Shown here one piece after another: positions 19,991-31,461 of a stretch of DNA of 64,000 bases. Made by a program: the position numbers and the translations under genes. Below the pieces are notes generated by a model, which was given only the letters and a program-made list of their open reading frames with translations, searched no databases and had not been told where the DNA came from. Each line of letters opens with the position of its first letter. The stretch's first letter is position 1. The stretch comes from an uncultured Gammaproteobacteria bacterium (GTDB lineage Bacteria; Pseudomonadota; Gammaproteobacteria; Pseudomonadales; UBA5518): assembly GCA_903928015.1 (NCBI GenBank), contig CAIYPF010000030.1, forward strand, positions 124,001-188,000, given 5' to 3'.

Positions 19991-22041
19991 ACACCATCGC
20001 CAGAACGGATTCACACACCATCCGCGCCGCCTGCCCCCACGACTGCCCCGACACCTGCGCGATGCGCGTGACGGTGGAAGATGGCCGCGTCACGCGCGTG
20101 GAGGGAGACCCGGATCATCCACCCACCGCCGGCGTGCTCTGCACCAAGGTGAGCCGTTACGCGGAACGCACCTATCATCCCGAGCGCGTGCTGCATCCGC
20201 TGAAACGCGTGGGCCCCAAAGGCAGCGGGCAATGGGAGCGGGTCAGCTGGGATGCTGCGCTCACGGACATCGCCGGGCGCCTCGGCAGCATCGCCGCGCG
20301 CGGGGCCGAGCGCATCCTTCCCTACAGCTACGCGGGCACCATGGGAAAACTCCAGGGCGAGAGCATCTCCGCGCGCCTCTTCCACGCGTTGGGCGCCTCG
20401 CAACTCGACGACACGATCTGCGCCTCCGCCGGCTCCGATGCGCTGGCTGCCACCTACGGCGGCAAGCTCGGCATGCACCTCGGTGATTTCGCGCACGCAG
20501 GGCTGATCCTCATCTGGGGCAGCAATTCCGTGGCCTCCAACCTGCACTTCTGGCGCCTCGCGCAGGACGCCAAGCGCAACGGCGCAACGCTGGTCTGCAT
20601 AGATCCGCGCCGCACCGAAACCGCCGAAAAATGCCACCGCCACATCGCGCTTCGTCCGGGCACCGACGGGGCGCTGGCACTGGCGCTGATGCACGAGATC
20701 TTCGCCAACGGCTGGGCGGATACCGCCTATCTCGAGGCACACGTGAACGGCTGGGAGGCGCTGCGCGAGCGTGCGCTCGGGTGGACGCCGGAGCGCGCCG
20801 CAGCGGAGTGCGGACTGGAAGCCGGGCAAATCCGCGAACTCGCGCAGATGTACGCGCACACGCGCCCCGCCGCCATACGCCTGAACTACGGCATGCAGCG
20901 CGTGGCCGGTGGCGGAAACGCCGTCCGACTGATCGCGCTCCTGCCCTGCGTCACCGGCGCATGGCGGGAACGCGGCGGCGGCATGCTGCTGTCGGCCTCG
21001 GGCTGGTTTGCGGGTGTGGTGAACGCGCAGGCGCTCGAGCGGCCGGACCTCATGCCCTCGCCCGCGCCGCGCGTGATCAACATGACCACGGTGGGAGACG
21101 CGCTGCTGCAGTCCGGCAGCGAGGATGCGGGCCCGCCCATCGAGGCCGTCGTGGTCTACAACAGCAACCCGGTGGCAATCGCGCCCGATTCGGGCAAGGT
21201 GGTGGCAGGCTTCCGCCGGGAAGACCTCTTCACGGTGGTGCTGGAGCACTTCCTCACCGACACCGCGGATCTCGCCGATTACGTGCTGCCCGCCACCACG
21301 CAACTCGAGCACCTCGACGTGCACACCTCCTACGGCCACACCTGGGTGCTGCTGAACGAGCCGGCGATCGCGCCACTCGGCGAATCGCGGCCCAACAACG
21401 CGATATTCCGCGACCTCGCCGCGAGGATGGGTTTCACGGACCCGCTCTTTGCGGAATCCGACGAGGAGCTGTTGCGCACGGCCATGGACAGCAGCCCCGT
21501 GAGCCTGGACGAACTTCGCGCCACCGGTTGGGTCCGCGCCCCGGTACCGGAACTGCCCTTCGCGGATGGCGGCTTCCACACGCCGGACGGCAAGGCGATC
21601 GTGGATTCACCGCTCTACGGCGTGCCGGACCACGTCCCCAATCGCGAATGCGCCACCACGGATCCCGCACTGGCCGCACGCTACCCGCTGGCGATGATCT
21701 CGCCGCCCGCGCGGCATTTCCTGAATTCCAGCTTCGTGAACGTGAAGAGCCTGCGCTCCATCGAGGGCGAGCCGCTGGTCGAGATCCACCCGGAAGACGC
21801 CGCCGTGCGCGGCATCAGCGAGGGGATGCGGGTGCGGGTATTCAATGACCGCGGCAGCTACACCTGCCGCGCCGAGGTGGGCGCGCGCGCACGGCCCGGC
21901 GTGGTGAACGCGCTCGGCGTGTGGTGGCGCAAGCTGAACGCCGACGGCAGCGGCGTGAACGACCTCACCAGCCAGGCGCTCACCGACATCGGCCGTGGCG
22001 CCACCTTCTACGACTGCCTGGTCGAGGTCGAGGCGCTCTGA
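19987..22041 (+). CDS. Molybdopterin-dependent oxidoreductase (DMSO reductase family), no. 2
   Basis: A 684-residue protein with an iron-sulfur motif of altered spacing, Cys16-x3-Cys20-x3-Cys24 and Cys52 (CPHDCPDTC), typical of the BisC/formate-dehydrogenase-like branch. Core segments include QGESISARLFHALGAS, IDPRRTETAEKCHRHIAL and a C-terminal MoPterin-binding domain (PPARHFLNSSFVNV, EGMRVRVFNDRGSY). No Tat signal is present, so it is cytoplasmic. It has no partner subunit in the window. It starts inside the stop codon of the GNAT gene. Its reaction cannot be deduced; it ends near a weak hairpin shared with the convergent PQQ dehydrogenase gene. Confidence 0.85.
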   Translation: MNTIARTDSHTIRAACPHDCPDTCAMRVTVEDGRVTRVEGDPDHPPTAGVLCTKVSRYAERTYHPERVLHPLKRVGPKGSGQWERVSWDAALTDIAGRLGSIAARGAERILPYSYAGTMGKLQGESISARLFHALGASQLDDTICASAGSDALAATYGGKLGMHLGDFAHAGLILIWGSNSVASNLHFWRLAQDAKRNGATLVCIDPRRTETAEKCHRHIALRPGTDGALALALMHEIFANGWADTAYLEAHVNGWEALRERALGWTPERAAAECGLEAGQIRELAQMYAHTRPAAIRLNYGMQRVAGGGNAVRLIALLPCVTGAWRERGGGMLLSASGWFAGVVNAQALERPDLMPSPAPRVINMTTVGDALLQSGSEDAGPPIEAVVVYNSNPVAIAPDSGKVVAGFRREDLFTVVLEHFLTDTADLADYVLPATTQLEHLDVHTSYGHTWVLLNEPAIAPLGESRPNNAIFRDLAARMGFTDPLFAESDEELLRTAMDSSPVSLDELRATGWVRAPVPELPFADGGFHTPDGKAIVDSPLYGVPDHVPNRECATTDPALAARYPLAMISPPARHFLNSSFVNVKSLRSIEGEPLVEIHPEDAAVRGISEGMRVRVFNDRGSYTCRAEVGARARPGVVNALGVWWRKLNADGSGVNDLTSQALTDIGRGATFYDCLVEVEAL

Positions 22042-22056
22042 GGCAGCCCCCTCGCG

Positions 22057-22072
22057 CACGCACCGTGGCGTG
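22057..22072. terminator. Weak hairpin between convergent genes
   Basis: CACGC and GCGTG form a 5-bp stem around a 6-base loop, in the 31 bases between the stop codons of molybdopterin enzyme no. 2 and the PQQ dehydrogenase. No U-tract follows on either side, so the call is tentative. Confidence 0.3.
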
Positions 22073-24259
<2,187 letters not shown>

Positions 24260-24327
24260 GCCGGAACTCCGTTGTGTGTCTCGGACTCGGGAACTCTACG
24301 CCATTGGCAGGGCTGCGGGCACGACGA

Positions 24328-26958
24328 TCAGGAGGGCCCCTGCGCTGCGTGAGCCAGCAACCGGTGCAGGGCATGGCGCAGCGGCGTGAGCAGCGCGAAC
24401 GCGGCCGGTACGTCGGCATTGCGGGCGGCCATCTCGAGCGCCAGGCAGCGCGGCGCGAGTTCGCCGCGCGTGAACAGGCGCGCGGCACCCAGCAACTGGT
24501 GCGCAATCTCGAGAGCCTGATCGGCCACGCCGTCCGCCAGTGCCTGCGTGAGTGCCCGCTCCAGGCGCTGGAGTTCGGCGAGCACCTCGCCGGGGCTTAT
24601 GCCCGTCACGCTCATCAGGCTGCAGTCCGGGCATTCCTCGTGCTGCAGCAGCACGGCCTGCAGCCGCCCCTCGTCCACGGGCTTGTAGAGAATCTCGGCC
24701 ACACCGGCATCCCGCAGCGCCCGCTCCTCGCTGCCGATCACGTTGGCAGTGAGGGCATAGAGCGGGAGAACGGGATCACGCTTGCGGATTTCCCGCGCGA
24801 GGCTGACGCCGTCCATCCCGGGCATGTGCACATCGAGCAGTACCAGATCGACGCTGTGCACCTGCAGCAGCGCGAGCGCCTCCTTGCCGCCACTCGCATC
24901 GAGCACCGTGATGCCGGTGTCCGCAAGGCTGGTGGCGAGCATGCGGCGGTTCAGTTCGTTGTCCTCGACCAGCAGGCAGCGCAGGGAGAGTCGCTGCCTT
25001 GGCGCGGCAAGGGGCTCGTCCGGATAGCGGTTGCGCGCCTGCGTGCGGCCCGCCATGCGAACGCAGGCAGCGATCAGTTCCCGCCGTCGCACCGGCAACG
25101 CCAGACACCGGGAAAGTTCGTCTGCGGACAGGGAACCCGTCTGCTCCACCGGCAACAGCCGCAGCACGGCACCCGAGGTCGCCGAGAGCATCAGCAGGGG
25201 CTGGTCTTCGATGCAGATCGTGAGATCGGGAACGGGAAAGCCACTGAGACTTCCCTGGCGCAGATCCAGACGACAGCCCGCGTGTTGCAGGTAATCCTGC
25301 ACCACCTGCAGATGCGGGCTCGCCGCATCGGCAAGTACACGCACACACAGGCCCCGCGCCTCAGTTGCGGGCTGTTCCTCGGCGGCGAGTTCCAGCGGCA
25401 GCTCAACGACCGCCCGGGTACCCTCTCCGAGCTCGCTCTCCAGCCGGATGCTGCCCTGCAAGGCCGAGAGGATGAGCGCCGATATCGAGAGCCCCAGACC
25501 GCTGCCGCCGAAGCGCCGGGTGATGCTCTCGTCGGCCTGCGTGAACGGCTGGAAAAGCTGCGCCACGCCCTCGGGCGCGATGCCGGTGCCGGTGTCACGC
25601 ACCTCGATGCGGACACGGAGTTTCCCGGGGCCGCGTTCGAGCAGATCCGCGAGCAGTTCGACGCCGCCCTGCTCCGTGAACTTGACCGCGTTGCTGAGAA
25701 GGTTGGCCAGCACCTGCGAGAGGCGTATCGCGTCGCCCGAGACGCGCGCGCCGAGTCCGGGCCCGAGGTGACAGACCAGCGCAAGCCCCTTGCGATGCGC
25801 TGCGGGCGCAAACATCAGTGCAGCGTCCTCGATGCAGGCGGCAAGCTCGAAGGGCCTGCGCTCCAGCGACACCGCGCCGCTCTCCAATCGCACGAGCTCG
25901 AGGATGTCGTCCACGGTCCGCTGCAGGATGCCCGAGGCCTGGGCGATGGGACGGTAGAACTCGGCGCGCTGGGCGGGCGTCTCCGATTCGCGCATCAGGC
26001 GCGCATAGCCCACGACCGTGCTGAGCGGCGTGCGCAACTCGTGGCTCATGCGCGCGAGGAACAGATCCTTGGCACGGTTGGCGGCTTCCGAGCCCGCAAG
26101 CGCCGCGTCGAGCTTGCGGTTGCGGCGCTCGAGCTCGAGGTTGGACAGGGCAATCACCGCCGTGGCCTCGTCGATCTTGCGGTTGAGGTCGGCCGATGCC
26201 GATTCCACCTGGTCGGCCATCGCATTGATGCCGTCCTCGAGTTCGCGCAGCTCCCCCGTACCACTGGGCTCGGTACGCGCCGACATATCCCCCCGGCGGA
26301 TCCGCGAGACCACGCGCAGCAACTGCTGCAGTGGCTCGCTCAGCCGGGTCGAGGCAAGCCCCGCGATGAACAGGGCGGCGACCACGGCCACACCGGTGCT
26401 GATTGCGGCATTGATGAAGAGCCCGCGCTGCAGCGAGGCGAGCTCCTCGGGGTCGAAGGACAGCAGCACCTTGCCGAGCAGCATGCCCGCGCCGGGCGCA
26501 GCGCCATCGCCGTTCGCCCCGAAAGGGGGATCTGCCTCGGACTCCGCCTGCGACCGGACCTCGCGTCCGAACAGTCTGCGCTGCTCTTCCCCCGAACACT
26601 GGGCAGTGGCGCGCATGCAATTGAGTGCGAGATCGATCTCCCGGGGGCTACCGGCCGCGGCCAGCACAACCCCGTTGGCATCGAGGAACAGGGCCACGCG
26701 TGCCGCCCCCGAGGCGCGGATATTGCTCTGGGCAAGCCGCGAGAGGGCGGCATCATCGCCCACGAGCAATGCGAGTTCTGCCGCACCGGAGAGGTAGGCC
26801 GCCTCGCGCTCGCCGCGCGCCTGCAGCTCGGCTCTCGCGTCGTTCAGACGACTCGCGGTGAACCAGATGCTGAGCGCGAGCGCCGGCACTAACGTGGGAA
26901 TCAGCACCACCAGAAAGGCCGTGCTGCGGATGCTGCGTTTCATGGCTGTCCTTGCCAC
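24328..26958 (-). CDS. Membrane hybrid sensor kinase with receiver and Hpt-like domain (BarA/GacS layout)
   Basis: An 876-residue kinase: TM1 (about 14-33), a periplasmic sensor (34-180), TM2 (181-203), HAMP (204-258), a coiled coil, HisKA with His306 (FLARMSHELRTPL), HATPase (NLLSNAVKF; DTGTGIAPE; GGSGLGLSIS), a degenerate receiver-like stretch, a receiver (658-770; Asp709, Lys759) and a C-terminal Hpt-like domain. The Hpt motif reads AHQLLGAARLF: His820 is present but the usual Lys three residues later is Leu. The layout is that of BarA/GacS, which phosphorylates a UvrY/GacA regulator; none is in the window. It precedes the PQQ dehydrogenase on the same strand, so it might be cotranscribed. 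A downstream start at 26943 (MKRSIRS) is also possible. Confidence 0.88.
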   Translation of the reverse strand: MARTAMKRSIRSTAFLVVLIPTLVPALALSIWFTASRLNDARAELQARGEREAAYLSGAAELALLVGDDAALSRLAQSNIRASGAARVALFLDANGVVLAAAGSPREIDLALNCMRATAQCSGEEQRRLFGREVRSQAESEADPPFGANGDGAAPGAGMLLGKVLLSFDPEELASLQRGLFINAAISTGVAVVAALFIAGLASTRLSEPLQQLLRVVSRIRRGDMSARTEPSGTGELRELEDGINAMADQVESASADLNRKIDEATAVIALSNLELERRNRKLDAALAGSEAANRAKDLFLARMSHELRTPLSTVVGYARLMRESETPAQRAEFYRPIAQASGILQRTVDDILELVRLESGAVSLERRPFELAACIEDAALMFAPAAHRKGLALVCHLGPGLGARVSGDAIRLSQVLANLLSNAVKFTEQGGVELLADLLERGPGKLRVRIEVRDTGTGIAPEGVAQLFQPFTQADESITRRFGGSGLGLSISALILSALQGSIRLESELGEGTRAVVELPLELAAEEQPATEARGLCVRVLADAASPHLQVVQDYLQHAGCRLDLRQGSLSGFPVPDLTICIEDQPLLMLSATSGAVLRLLPVEQTGSLSADELSRCLALPVRRRELIAACVRMAGRTQARNRYPDEPLAAPRQRLSLRCLLVEDNELNRRMLATSLADTGITVLDASGGKEALALLQVHSVDLVLLDVHMPGMDGVSLAREIRKRDPVLPLYALTANVIGSEERALRDAGVAEILYKPVDEGRLQAVLLQHEECPDCSLMSVTGISPGEVLAELQRLERALTQALADGVADQALEIAHQLLGAARLFTRGELAPRCLALEMAARNADVPAAFALLTPLRHALHRLLAHAAQGPS

Positions 26959-26973
26959 GCGCCGGCTCTTGAC

Positions 26974-27000
26974 CCGCCGAATACCGCTTCATTCCGGCGG
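26974..27000. terminator. Candidate hairpin downstream of the radical SAM gene
   Basis: CCGCCGAAT (26974-26982) pairs with ATTC plus GGCGG (26991-27000, one bulged C) around an 8-base loop. It lies between the radical SAM stop and the sensor kinase start on the minus strand. There is no U-tract, so it may be a weak terminator or a leader hairpin for the kinase. Confidence 0.35.
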
Positions 27001-27036
27001 CGGGGCGCCCGGTCCGGCCGAGCATAACGCAGACGA

Positions 27037-28110
27037 TTACAGGAGCTGAAGCTGTGTTGCGGGGGGCTCGTAGCCGCGGAAAAGACCGGTATCGAGCGCC
27101 GGCCACTGGCTGCCGTCGAGGCCAAGCCGCTTCGCCTGCACACGGAAACGGGTGGCGATCAGATCCGCGAAGGGCCCGGATCCGCGCATCCGCGAACCGA
27201 ATCGCGGGTCGTTGTCGCGCCCGTCCCGGCTCTGCTGCACCAGGCTCATGACGTGCGCCGAGCGCTCGGGGAAATGCACGTCCAGCCACTCCCGGAAGAG
27301 CGGCGCCACCTCGTGCGGAAGCCGGAGCAGTATCCAGCCCGCCTTGCGGGCGCCGGCCGCAACGGCATTGGCGAGAATGCGTTCGATCTCGGCGTCGTTC
27401 AGCGCGGGGATCACCGGAGCCACCAGCACGCCGACCGGGATGCCGTGCCGCGACAGCGCGGCCACGGTACGCAAACGCGCGCGGCCAGAGGCCGTGCGGG
27501 GCTCGAGGCTGCGCTTGAGTGTGTCGTCCAGTGTGGTGATGCTCAGGAACACGTTGCAAAGCCCCAGCGAGGCGAGCTCCGAGAGGATGTCGGCGTCGCG
27601 CTGGATCAGCACGGACTTGGTGATGACGGAAACGGGCTGGCGGCGCTCGAGGCAGATCTCGAGGAGCTTGCGGGTGATGCCGAGCTCTGCCTCCGCGGGC
27701 TGGTAGGGATCGGTGTTGGCGCCGATGGTGATGGGCTCGCAGCGATAGCGTGGATCGAGCAGCTCGCGTGCGAGGAGTTCGGCAGCGTTGGCCTTGAAGC
27801 GTATGCGACGTTCGAAATCGAGCCCCGGCGACATGTCGAGGTAGGCGTGCGAGGGCCGCGCGAAACAGTAGATGCAGCCGTGCTCGCAACCGCGATAAGG
27901 GTTGATCGACTGGGCAAAGGGCACATCAGGGGAGCTGTTGCGGGAAATGATCGAGCGGGCCTGCTCGGGAAGCAGCTCCTGACGGTCGGAGGCTATGGGT
28001 GCATCCGGCTCCGTCAGGTCGTGCTCGCGCAACCGCAGGATGGTTTCAAAACGGCCTGCGGGGTTGGCCGTGGCACCACGGCCCTTCAGGGCAGCGACGG
28101 ATGCGTACAT
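27037..28110 (-). CDS. PA0069-family radical SAM protein (SplB-like)
   Basis: A 357-residue radical SAM enzyme. The cluster-binding motif is CEHGCIYC (Cys-x3-Cys-x2-Cys) followed by FARPSHAYLDMSPG, a pattern shared with spore photoproduct lyase-like proteins. Conserved downstream segments are NTDPYQPAE and LRLPHEVAPLFREWL. The reaction is unknown; relatives are often annotated DNA-repair photolyase-like. I chose ATG 28110, the start of a conserved-looking N-terminus; the frame is open further into the promoter but that would run through an operator. A LexA-type box lies 31 bases upstream (28141-28156), so the gene should be induced by DNA damage. That fits the LexA control I recall being reported for the Pseudomonas homologue. 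Confidence 0.9.
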   Translation of the reverse strand: MYASVAALKGRGATANPAGRFETILRLREHDLTEPDAPIASDRQELLPEQARSIISRNSSPDVPFAQSINPYRGCEHGCIYCFARPSHAYLDMSPGLDFERRIRFKANAAELLARELLDPRYRCEPITIGANTDPYQPAEAELGITRKLLEICLERRQPVSVITKSVLIQRDADILSELASLGLCNVFLSITTLDDTLKRSLEPRTASGRARLRTVAALSRHGIPVGVLVAPVIPALNDAEIERILANAVAAGARKAGWILLRLPHEVAPLFREWLDVHFPERSAHVMSLVQQSRDGRDNDPRFGSRMRGSGPFADLIATRFRVQAKRLGLDGSQWPALDTGLFRGYEPPATQLQLL

Positions 28111-28139
28111 ATGCGGTATCCCGGAGAGAATCCCCGATA

Positions 28140-28168
28140 ACTGTATATGCGTACAGCTATCGTGTCGA
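28140..28168 (-). promoter_or_regulatory. Promoter of the radical SAM gene overlapping the SOS box
   Basis: On the minus strand TCGACA (28163-28168, five of six with TTGACA) is 17 bases from TACAGT (28140-28145, four of six with TATAAT). The -10 hexamer shares its bases with one half-site of the LexA box. The predicted transcript would start near 28132, giving a leader of about 20 bases. Confidence 0.55.
28141..28156. promoter_or_regulatory. LexA operator (SOS box)
   Basis: The 16 bases CTGTATATGCGTACAG match the gammaproteobacterial LexA pattern CTGT-N8-ACAG with both half-sites intact and an A/T-rich core. It sits 31 bases before the radical SAM start codon and between that gene's candidate -35 and -10 elements. 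Occupancy by LexA would block the promoter. The alr start codon is about 138 bases away on the other side, so an effect on alr is less likely. Confidence 0.85.
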
Positions 28169-28294
28169 GCGTTGTTCCCGTGGCACTGCACGGCCCGGGT
28201 TCATGGCAGCGCCAATTGCCATCGATGCGCCACTCACGGGCCACATCCTGCGCTTCGCGTTATCATCCGCGGCCCCGACGCAGCGCAGACCTCC

Positions 28295-29359
28295 ATGGCG
28301 CTCAAGATCGAAGCCATCATCGACCTCGCCGCACTCAGGCATAACCTCGCCTGCGTGCGCGCCGTTGCGCCCGGCAGTCGCGTGCTGGCGGTCGTGAAGG
28401 CCGACGCCTACGGCCATGGCGTGCGCACCGTGGTTGGCGCACTGCAGGACGCCGACGCACTCGCAGTGGCGCATATCGACGAAGCACTGGAGCTGCGCGA
28501 ACTCTCCACCCGGCCGGTGGTCGTGCTCGAAGGCTTCCTTGACGCATCGGAGTGGAGCAGGTGCCTCGCACGGCACGTCACACCGGTACTGCATCAGCCG
28601 GAGCAGTTGCGGATCATCGAGCAGCGCCCGCCGCCGCCGGGCTTCGGGGTCTGGATCAAGATAGACACGGGCATGCACCGTCTGGGTTTCGCACCGGAAG
28701 AACTCGCGCGTGTGCTCGAGAGATTGCGCGCCGCGCAACCCGCGCTGGAGATCGTGCTGATGACGCACTTCTCGCGTGCGGAGGACGACACGCACAGCAG
28801 CACGCGGGAGCAGATAGCGCGCTTCGACGAGGCGAGCGCCGGCCTCGGCCTGCCCGCGAGCATGGCCAACTCCGCGGCCATCGTGGGCTGGCCCGCGAGC
28901 CGGCGCGAGTGGGTGCGTCCGGGGCTGATGCTCTACGGCGTGCAACCCGCTGACTGCAGCCTGCCCCTTCGACCGGTCATGACGCTGCGCTCGCGGGTGA
29001 TCGCGCTGCGCAACGTCGCTGCCGGAGAGAGCGTAGGGTATGGCGGGCGCTGGCAGGCGCCGCAGGACACAGTGATCGCCACCATCAGCGCCGGTTATGC
29101 GGACGGTTATCCGGCGCAGGTACCCGACGGCACCGCGGTGCTGGTGAACGGCATGCCGGCGCGGATCGCAGGACGACCCTCCATGGACATGATCGGCGTG
29201 GATCTGGGCCCCGGAAGTTCCGCACGGATCGGAGACGAGGCCGTGTTGTGGGGACCCGGACTGCCGGTGGAACACGTCGCCGACGCCGCGGGCTTCCTGT
29301 CCTACCAGCTGCTCACGGGCGTGAGCAAACGCGTCACGCGGATCAGCATGGAAGGCTGA
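28295..29359 (+). CDS. alr: Alanine racemase
   Basis: A 354-residue PLP enzyme that interconverts L- and D-alanine for peptidoglycan. The PLP lysine is Lys35 in AVVKADAYGHG; the second catalytic residue, Tyr, lies in ESVGYGGRWQAP; the C-terminal barrel has RPSMDMIGVDLG and YQLLTGVSKRV. Length is standard for the family. I chose ATG 28295 (MALKIEAIIDL), which places the N-terminus as in other Alr proteins; the frame is open further 5' but would overlap the divergent radical SAM gene. No replicative helicase gene (dnaB), a common neighbour in gammaproteobacteria, is present. Confidence 0.93.
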   Translation: MALKIEAIIDLAALRHNLACVRAVAPGSRVLAVVKADAYGHGVRTVVGALQDADALAVAHIDEALELRELSTRPVVVLEGFLDASEWSRCLARHVTPVLHQPEQLRIIEQRPPPPGFGVWIKIDTGMHRLGFAPEELARVLERLRAAQPALEIVLMTHFSRAEDDTHSSTREQIARFDEASAGLGLPASMANSAAIVGWPASRREWVRPGLMLYGVQPADCSLPLRPVMTLRSRVIALRNVAAGESVGYGGRWQAPQDTVIATISAGYADGYPAQVPDGTAVLVNGMPARIAGRPSMDMIGVDLGPGSSARIGDEAVLWGPGLPVEHVADAAGFLSYQLLTGVSKRVTRISMEG

Positions 29360-29421
29360 TCCGCGGCACCTACGCCTTCGTATCCCGGACCGTTCGCCGC
29401 ACGGAGCGCGAGGTCCACTGC

Positions 29422-29664
29422 ATGTTCACGCCGAATCTGGGAAAAACCGAGCGGGCCATACGGCTGCTGCTGGGTCTGCTTGTCTCTGGCTGGATCTACC
29501 GACGCCATCTCCCGGGAATACCGGAGACCGTGGCAGCGGTCATCGCCCTTTGCCTGTTCCTGAACGCGCTGCTCGCGCGCTGTTACCTGTGGCGTGCGCT
29601 GGGCATCAGCAGTTGCCCCATCGACACGAAGAACACAGCCGCACCCCCTCAGGGCCGTGTGTAG
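29422..29664 (+). CDS. Small DUF2892-type (YgaP-like) inner membrane protein
   Basis: An 80-residue protein with two hydrophobic segments (about 14-30 and 36-52). The N-terminus MFTPNLGKTERAIRLLLG and the CYLWRALGISSCP tail match the DUF2892 domain found at the C-terminus of YgaP and as stand-alone small proteins. Two Cys residues lie in the tail. The function is not known. The start at 29422 is set by that conserved N-terminus; the frame is open further into alr. Its last 16 bases overlap the 3' end of the convergent amidohydrolase gene. Confidence 0.7.
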   Translation: MFTPNLGKTERAIRLLLGLLVSGWIYRRHLPGIPETVAAVIALCLFLNALLARCYLWRALGISSCPIDTKNTAAPPQGRV

Positions 29665-31355
29665 ACCACTCGCCCGCCGAGCACCGTCTGCAGCACGCGC
29701 GCCTCGCGCAACTCCTCGTCGGGAACGCTCAGGATGTCCCGGTCGAGCATCACGAAATCCGCGAGCTTTCCCGCGCCCAGCGTCCCCTTCAGTCCTTCCT
29801 CGAAGGTGGCCCAGGCGTTATCGCGGGTGTAGGAGCGCAGCGCCTCCTGCCGGGTCATGACCTGCTCCGGATAGAAGCGCTTGCCATCTGCCATCTCGCG
29901 CGTCACCGAGGACCTGAAGCTCGCGAGCGGATCCACATCCTCGACCGGGGTATCGGTGCCGTTGACGATCATGGCGCCCGCGTTCATCAGCGTGCGCCAG
30001 ACGTAGGTGCGCTCGCGAGCGCGCTGCTCGCCGAGGCGCTTTGCCACCCATGGACCGTCCGCGGTGGCGTGCACGCCCTGCATCGACGCGATCACGCCCA
30101 ATGCGGCGAAGCGGGGTACGTCATCCGGATGCACATGCTGCGCGTGCTCGATGCGCCAGCGCAGGGCCTTGCCGTCCGGCACTGTGGCGAAGGCCCTCTG
30201 GTAGATGTCCAGCACTTCGCGATTGGCACGGTCACCGATGGCGTGAGTGTTCAGCTGGTAGCCGTTGGCAATGGCGAGTTCCGCCGTCCGGGCAATCATC
30301 CCGGGCGCATCGACAACCAGCCCGGTGCTGGAAGGATCATCCGCATAGGGCTCGAGCAACCAGGCGCTGTGCGAACCCAGCGCGCCGTCTGCCATGCGCT
30401 TGATGGCGCGCACGGTGAGGAAGTTGTTCGCGTGACCGACCATGCGGTAGCGGGGCAGTTCACGAGCAAGTGTCTCGTTGCTCTCGCCACCGACCATCAC
30501 GTAGAGGCGCAGCGGCAGCTGCCCGGCATCGGCCAGTCCGCGATACAGGTCGATGGTGGCAAAGGATGCACCCGCGTCGTTGAAGCTGGTGACGCCCTTG
30601 GAGAGGGCCTCTTGCCCTGCAAGTCTGACGCGTTCTAGCTGCTCGGCTCTCTGCTCCGCGGCACTGCGGGCAGAGAGCGATGTCTGCAGCGCGGCGTTCA
30701 CCATGTCGGCGGCCGTGTCGACCATCCAGCCGGTGGCCACCCCCCCACCATCGCGCCCGATCTGCCCGCCCGCAGGATCAGGCGTGGCGGCGTCGATGCC
30801 CGCAAGCGCCAGAGCCGCTGCGTTCACCATCACACCGTGTCCGCTGCCATGCCCGAGGATCACGGGGTTCCCGGGTGCGGCCTCGTTCAGCGCCAGGTTG
30901 CGCGGCACGCCACCCACCGCGTCTTCCGGTACCGATGCCCATTTTTCCTGGTGCCAACCCGCGCCCTGTATCCAGACGCCCGGCGCGGCACTGGCTGCAG
31001 CCGCGCGGACCTTCTGCACGATCTCGTCCCATGAGCGGGTTTCACGCAGGTCGAGCACGCTCAGTTGTTCACCGAGCGCCAGGAAGTGCCCGTGGCCCTC
31101 GATCAGACCCGGCACCACGCGCCGACCCGCCGCGTCGATGACACGCGTCTGCGGGCCGCGCAATGCCGCGAGTTCCCCGGAAGAGCCCACGGCCACGATG
31201 CGATCCCCGCGCACCGCCAACGCCTCGGCCTCGGGCTGCGCGGGATCCATGGTGGCGATGCGCGCATGCAGCAGCAGCAGATCTGCCGGATCAGCCGCCC
31301 ACGCACATGCGCTGGCGAGCAGCCCTGAGAGCCAGAAGATGAAGGTGCGACGCAT
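29649..31355 (-). CDS. Exported amidohydrolase of the YtcJ type
   Basis: A 568-residue metal-dependent hydrolase. An N-terminal signal peptide (FWLSGLLASACAWA, cleavage likely after AWA) sends it to the periplasm. Motifs are GLIEGHGHFLALG (metal site), GHGSGHGVMVN, a Lys-free middle typical of YtcJ proteins, THAIGDRANREVLD and NGTDTPVEDVDPL near the end. The family hydrolyses amide or formyl groups on diverse compounds; the substrate is not known. ATG 31355 is chosen because it begins the signal peptide. It is divergent from maeB and its 3' end overlaps the DUF2892 gene by 16 bases. Confidence 0.85.
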   Translation of the reverse strand: MRRTFIFWLSGLLASACAWAADPADLLLLHARIATMDPAQPEAEALAVRGDRIVAVGSSGELAALRGPQTRVIDAAGRRVVPGLIEGHGHFLALGEQLSVLDLRETRSWDEIVQKVRAAAASAAPGVWIQGAGWHQEKWASVPEDAVGGVPRNLALNEAAPGNPVILGHGSGHGVMVNAAALALAGIDAATPDPAGGQIGRDGGGVATGWMVDTAADMVNAALQTSLSARSAAEQRAEQLERVRLAGQEALSKGVTSFNDAGASFATIDLYRGLADAGQLPLRLYVMVGGESNETLARELPRYRMVGHANNFLTVRAIKRMADGALGSHSAWLLEPYADDPSSTGLVVDAPGMIARTAELAIANGYQLNTHAIGDRANREVLDIYQRAFATVPDGKALRWRIEHAQHVHPDDVPRFAALGVIASMQGVHATADGPWVAKRLGEQRARERTYVWRTLMNAGAMIVNGTDTPVEDVDPLASFRSSVTREMADGKRFYPEQVMTRQEALRSYTRDNAWATFEEGLKGTLGAGKLADFVMLDRDILSVPDEELREARVLQTVLGGRVVYTRP

Positions 31356-31461
31356 GAGCGGATTCCCCGCAGGTACAGGTGGAAGACCGTACGGGCATGG
31401 TAAGCCCGAAAGCCCCATGCTTGCCCGCCCCGCAGCGTGGCCCTTGCACGGCTGCGGTCCG

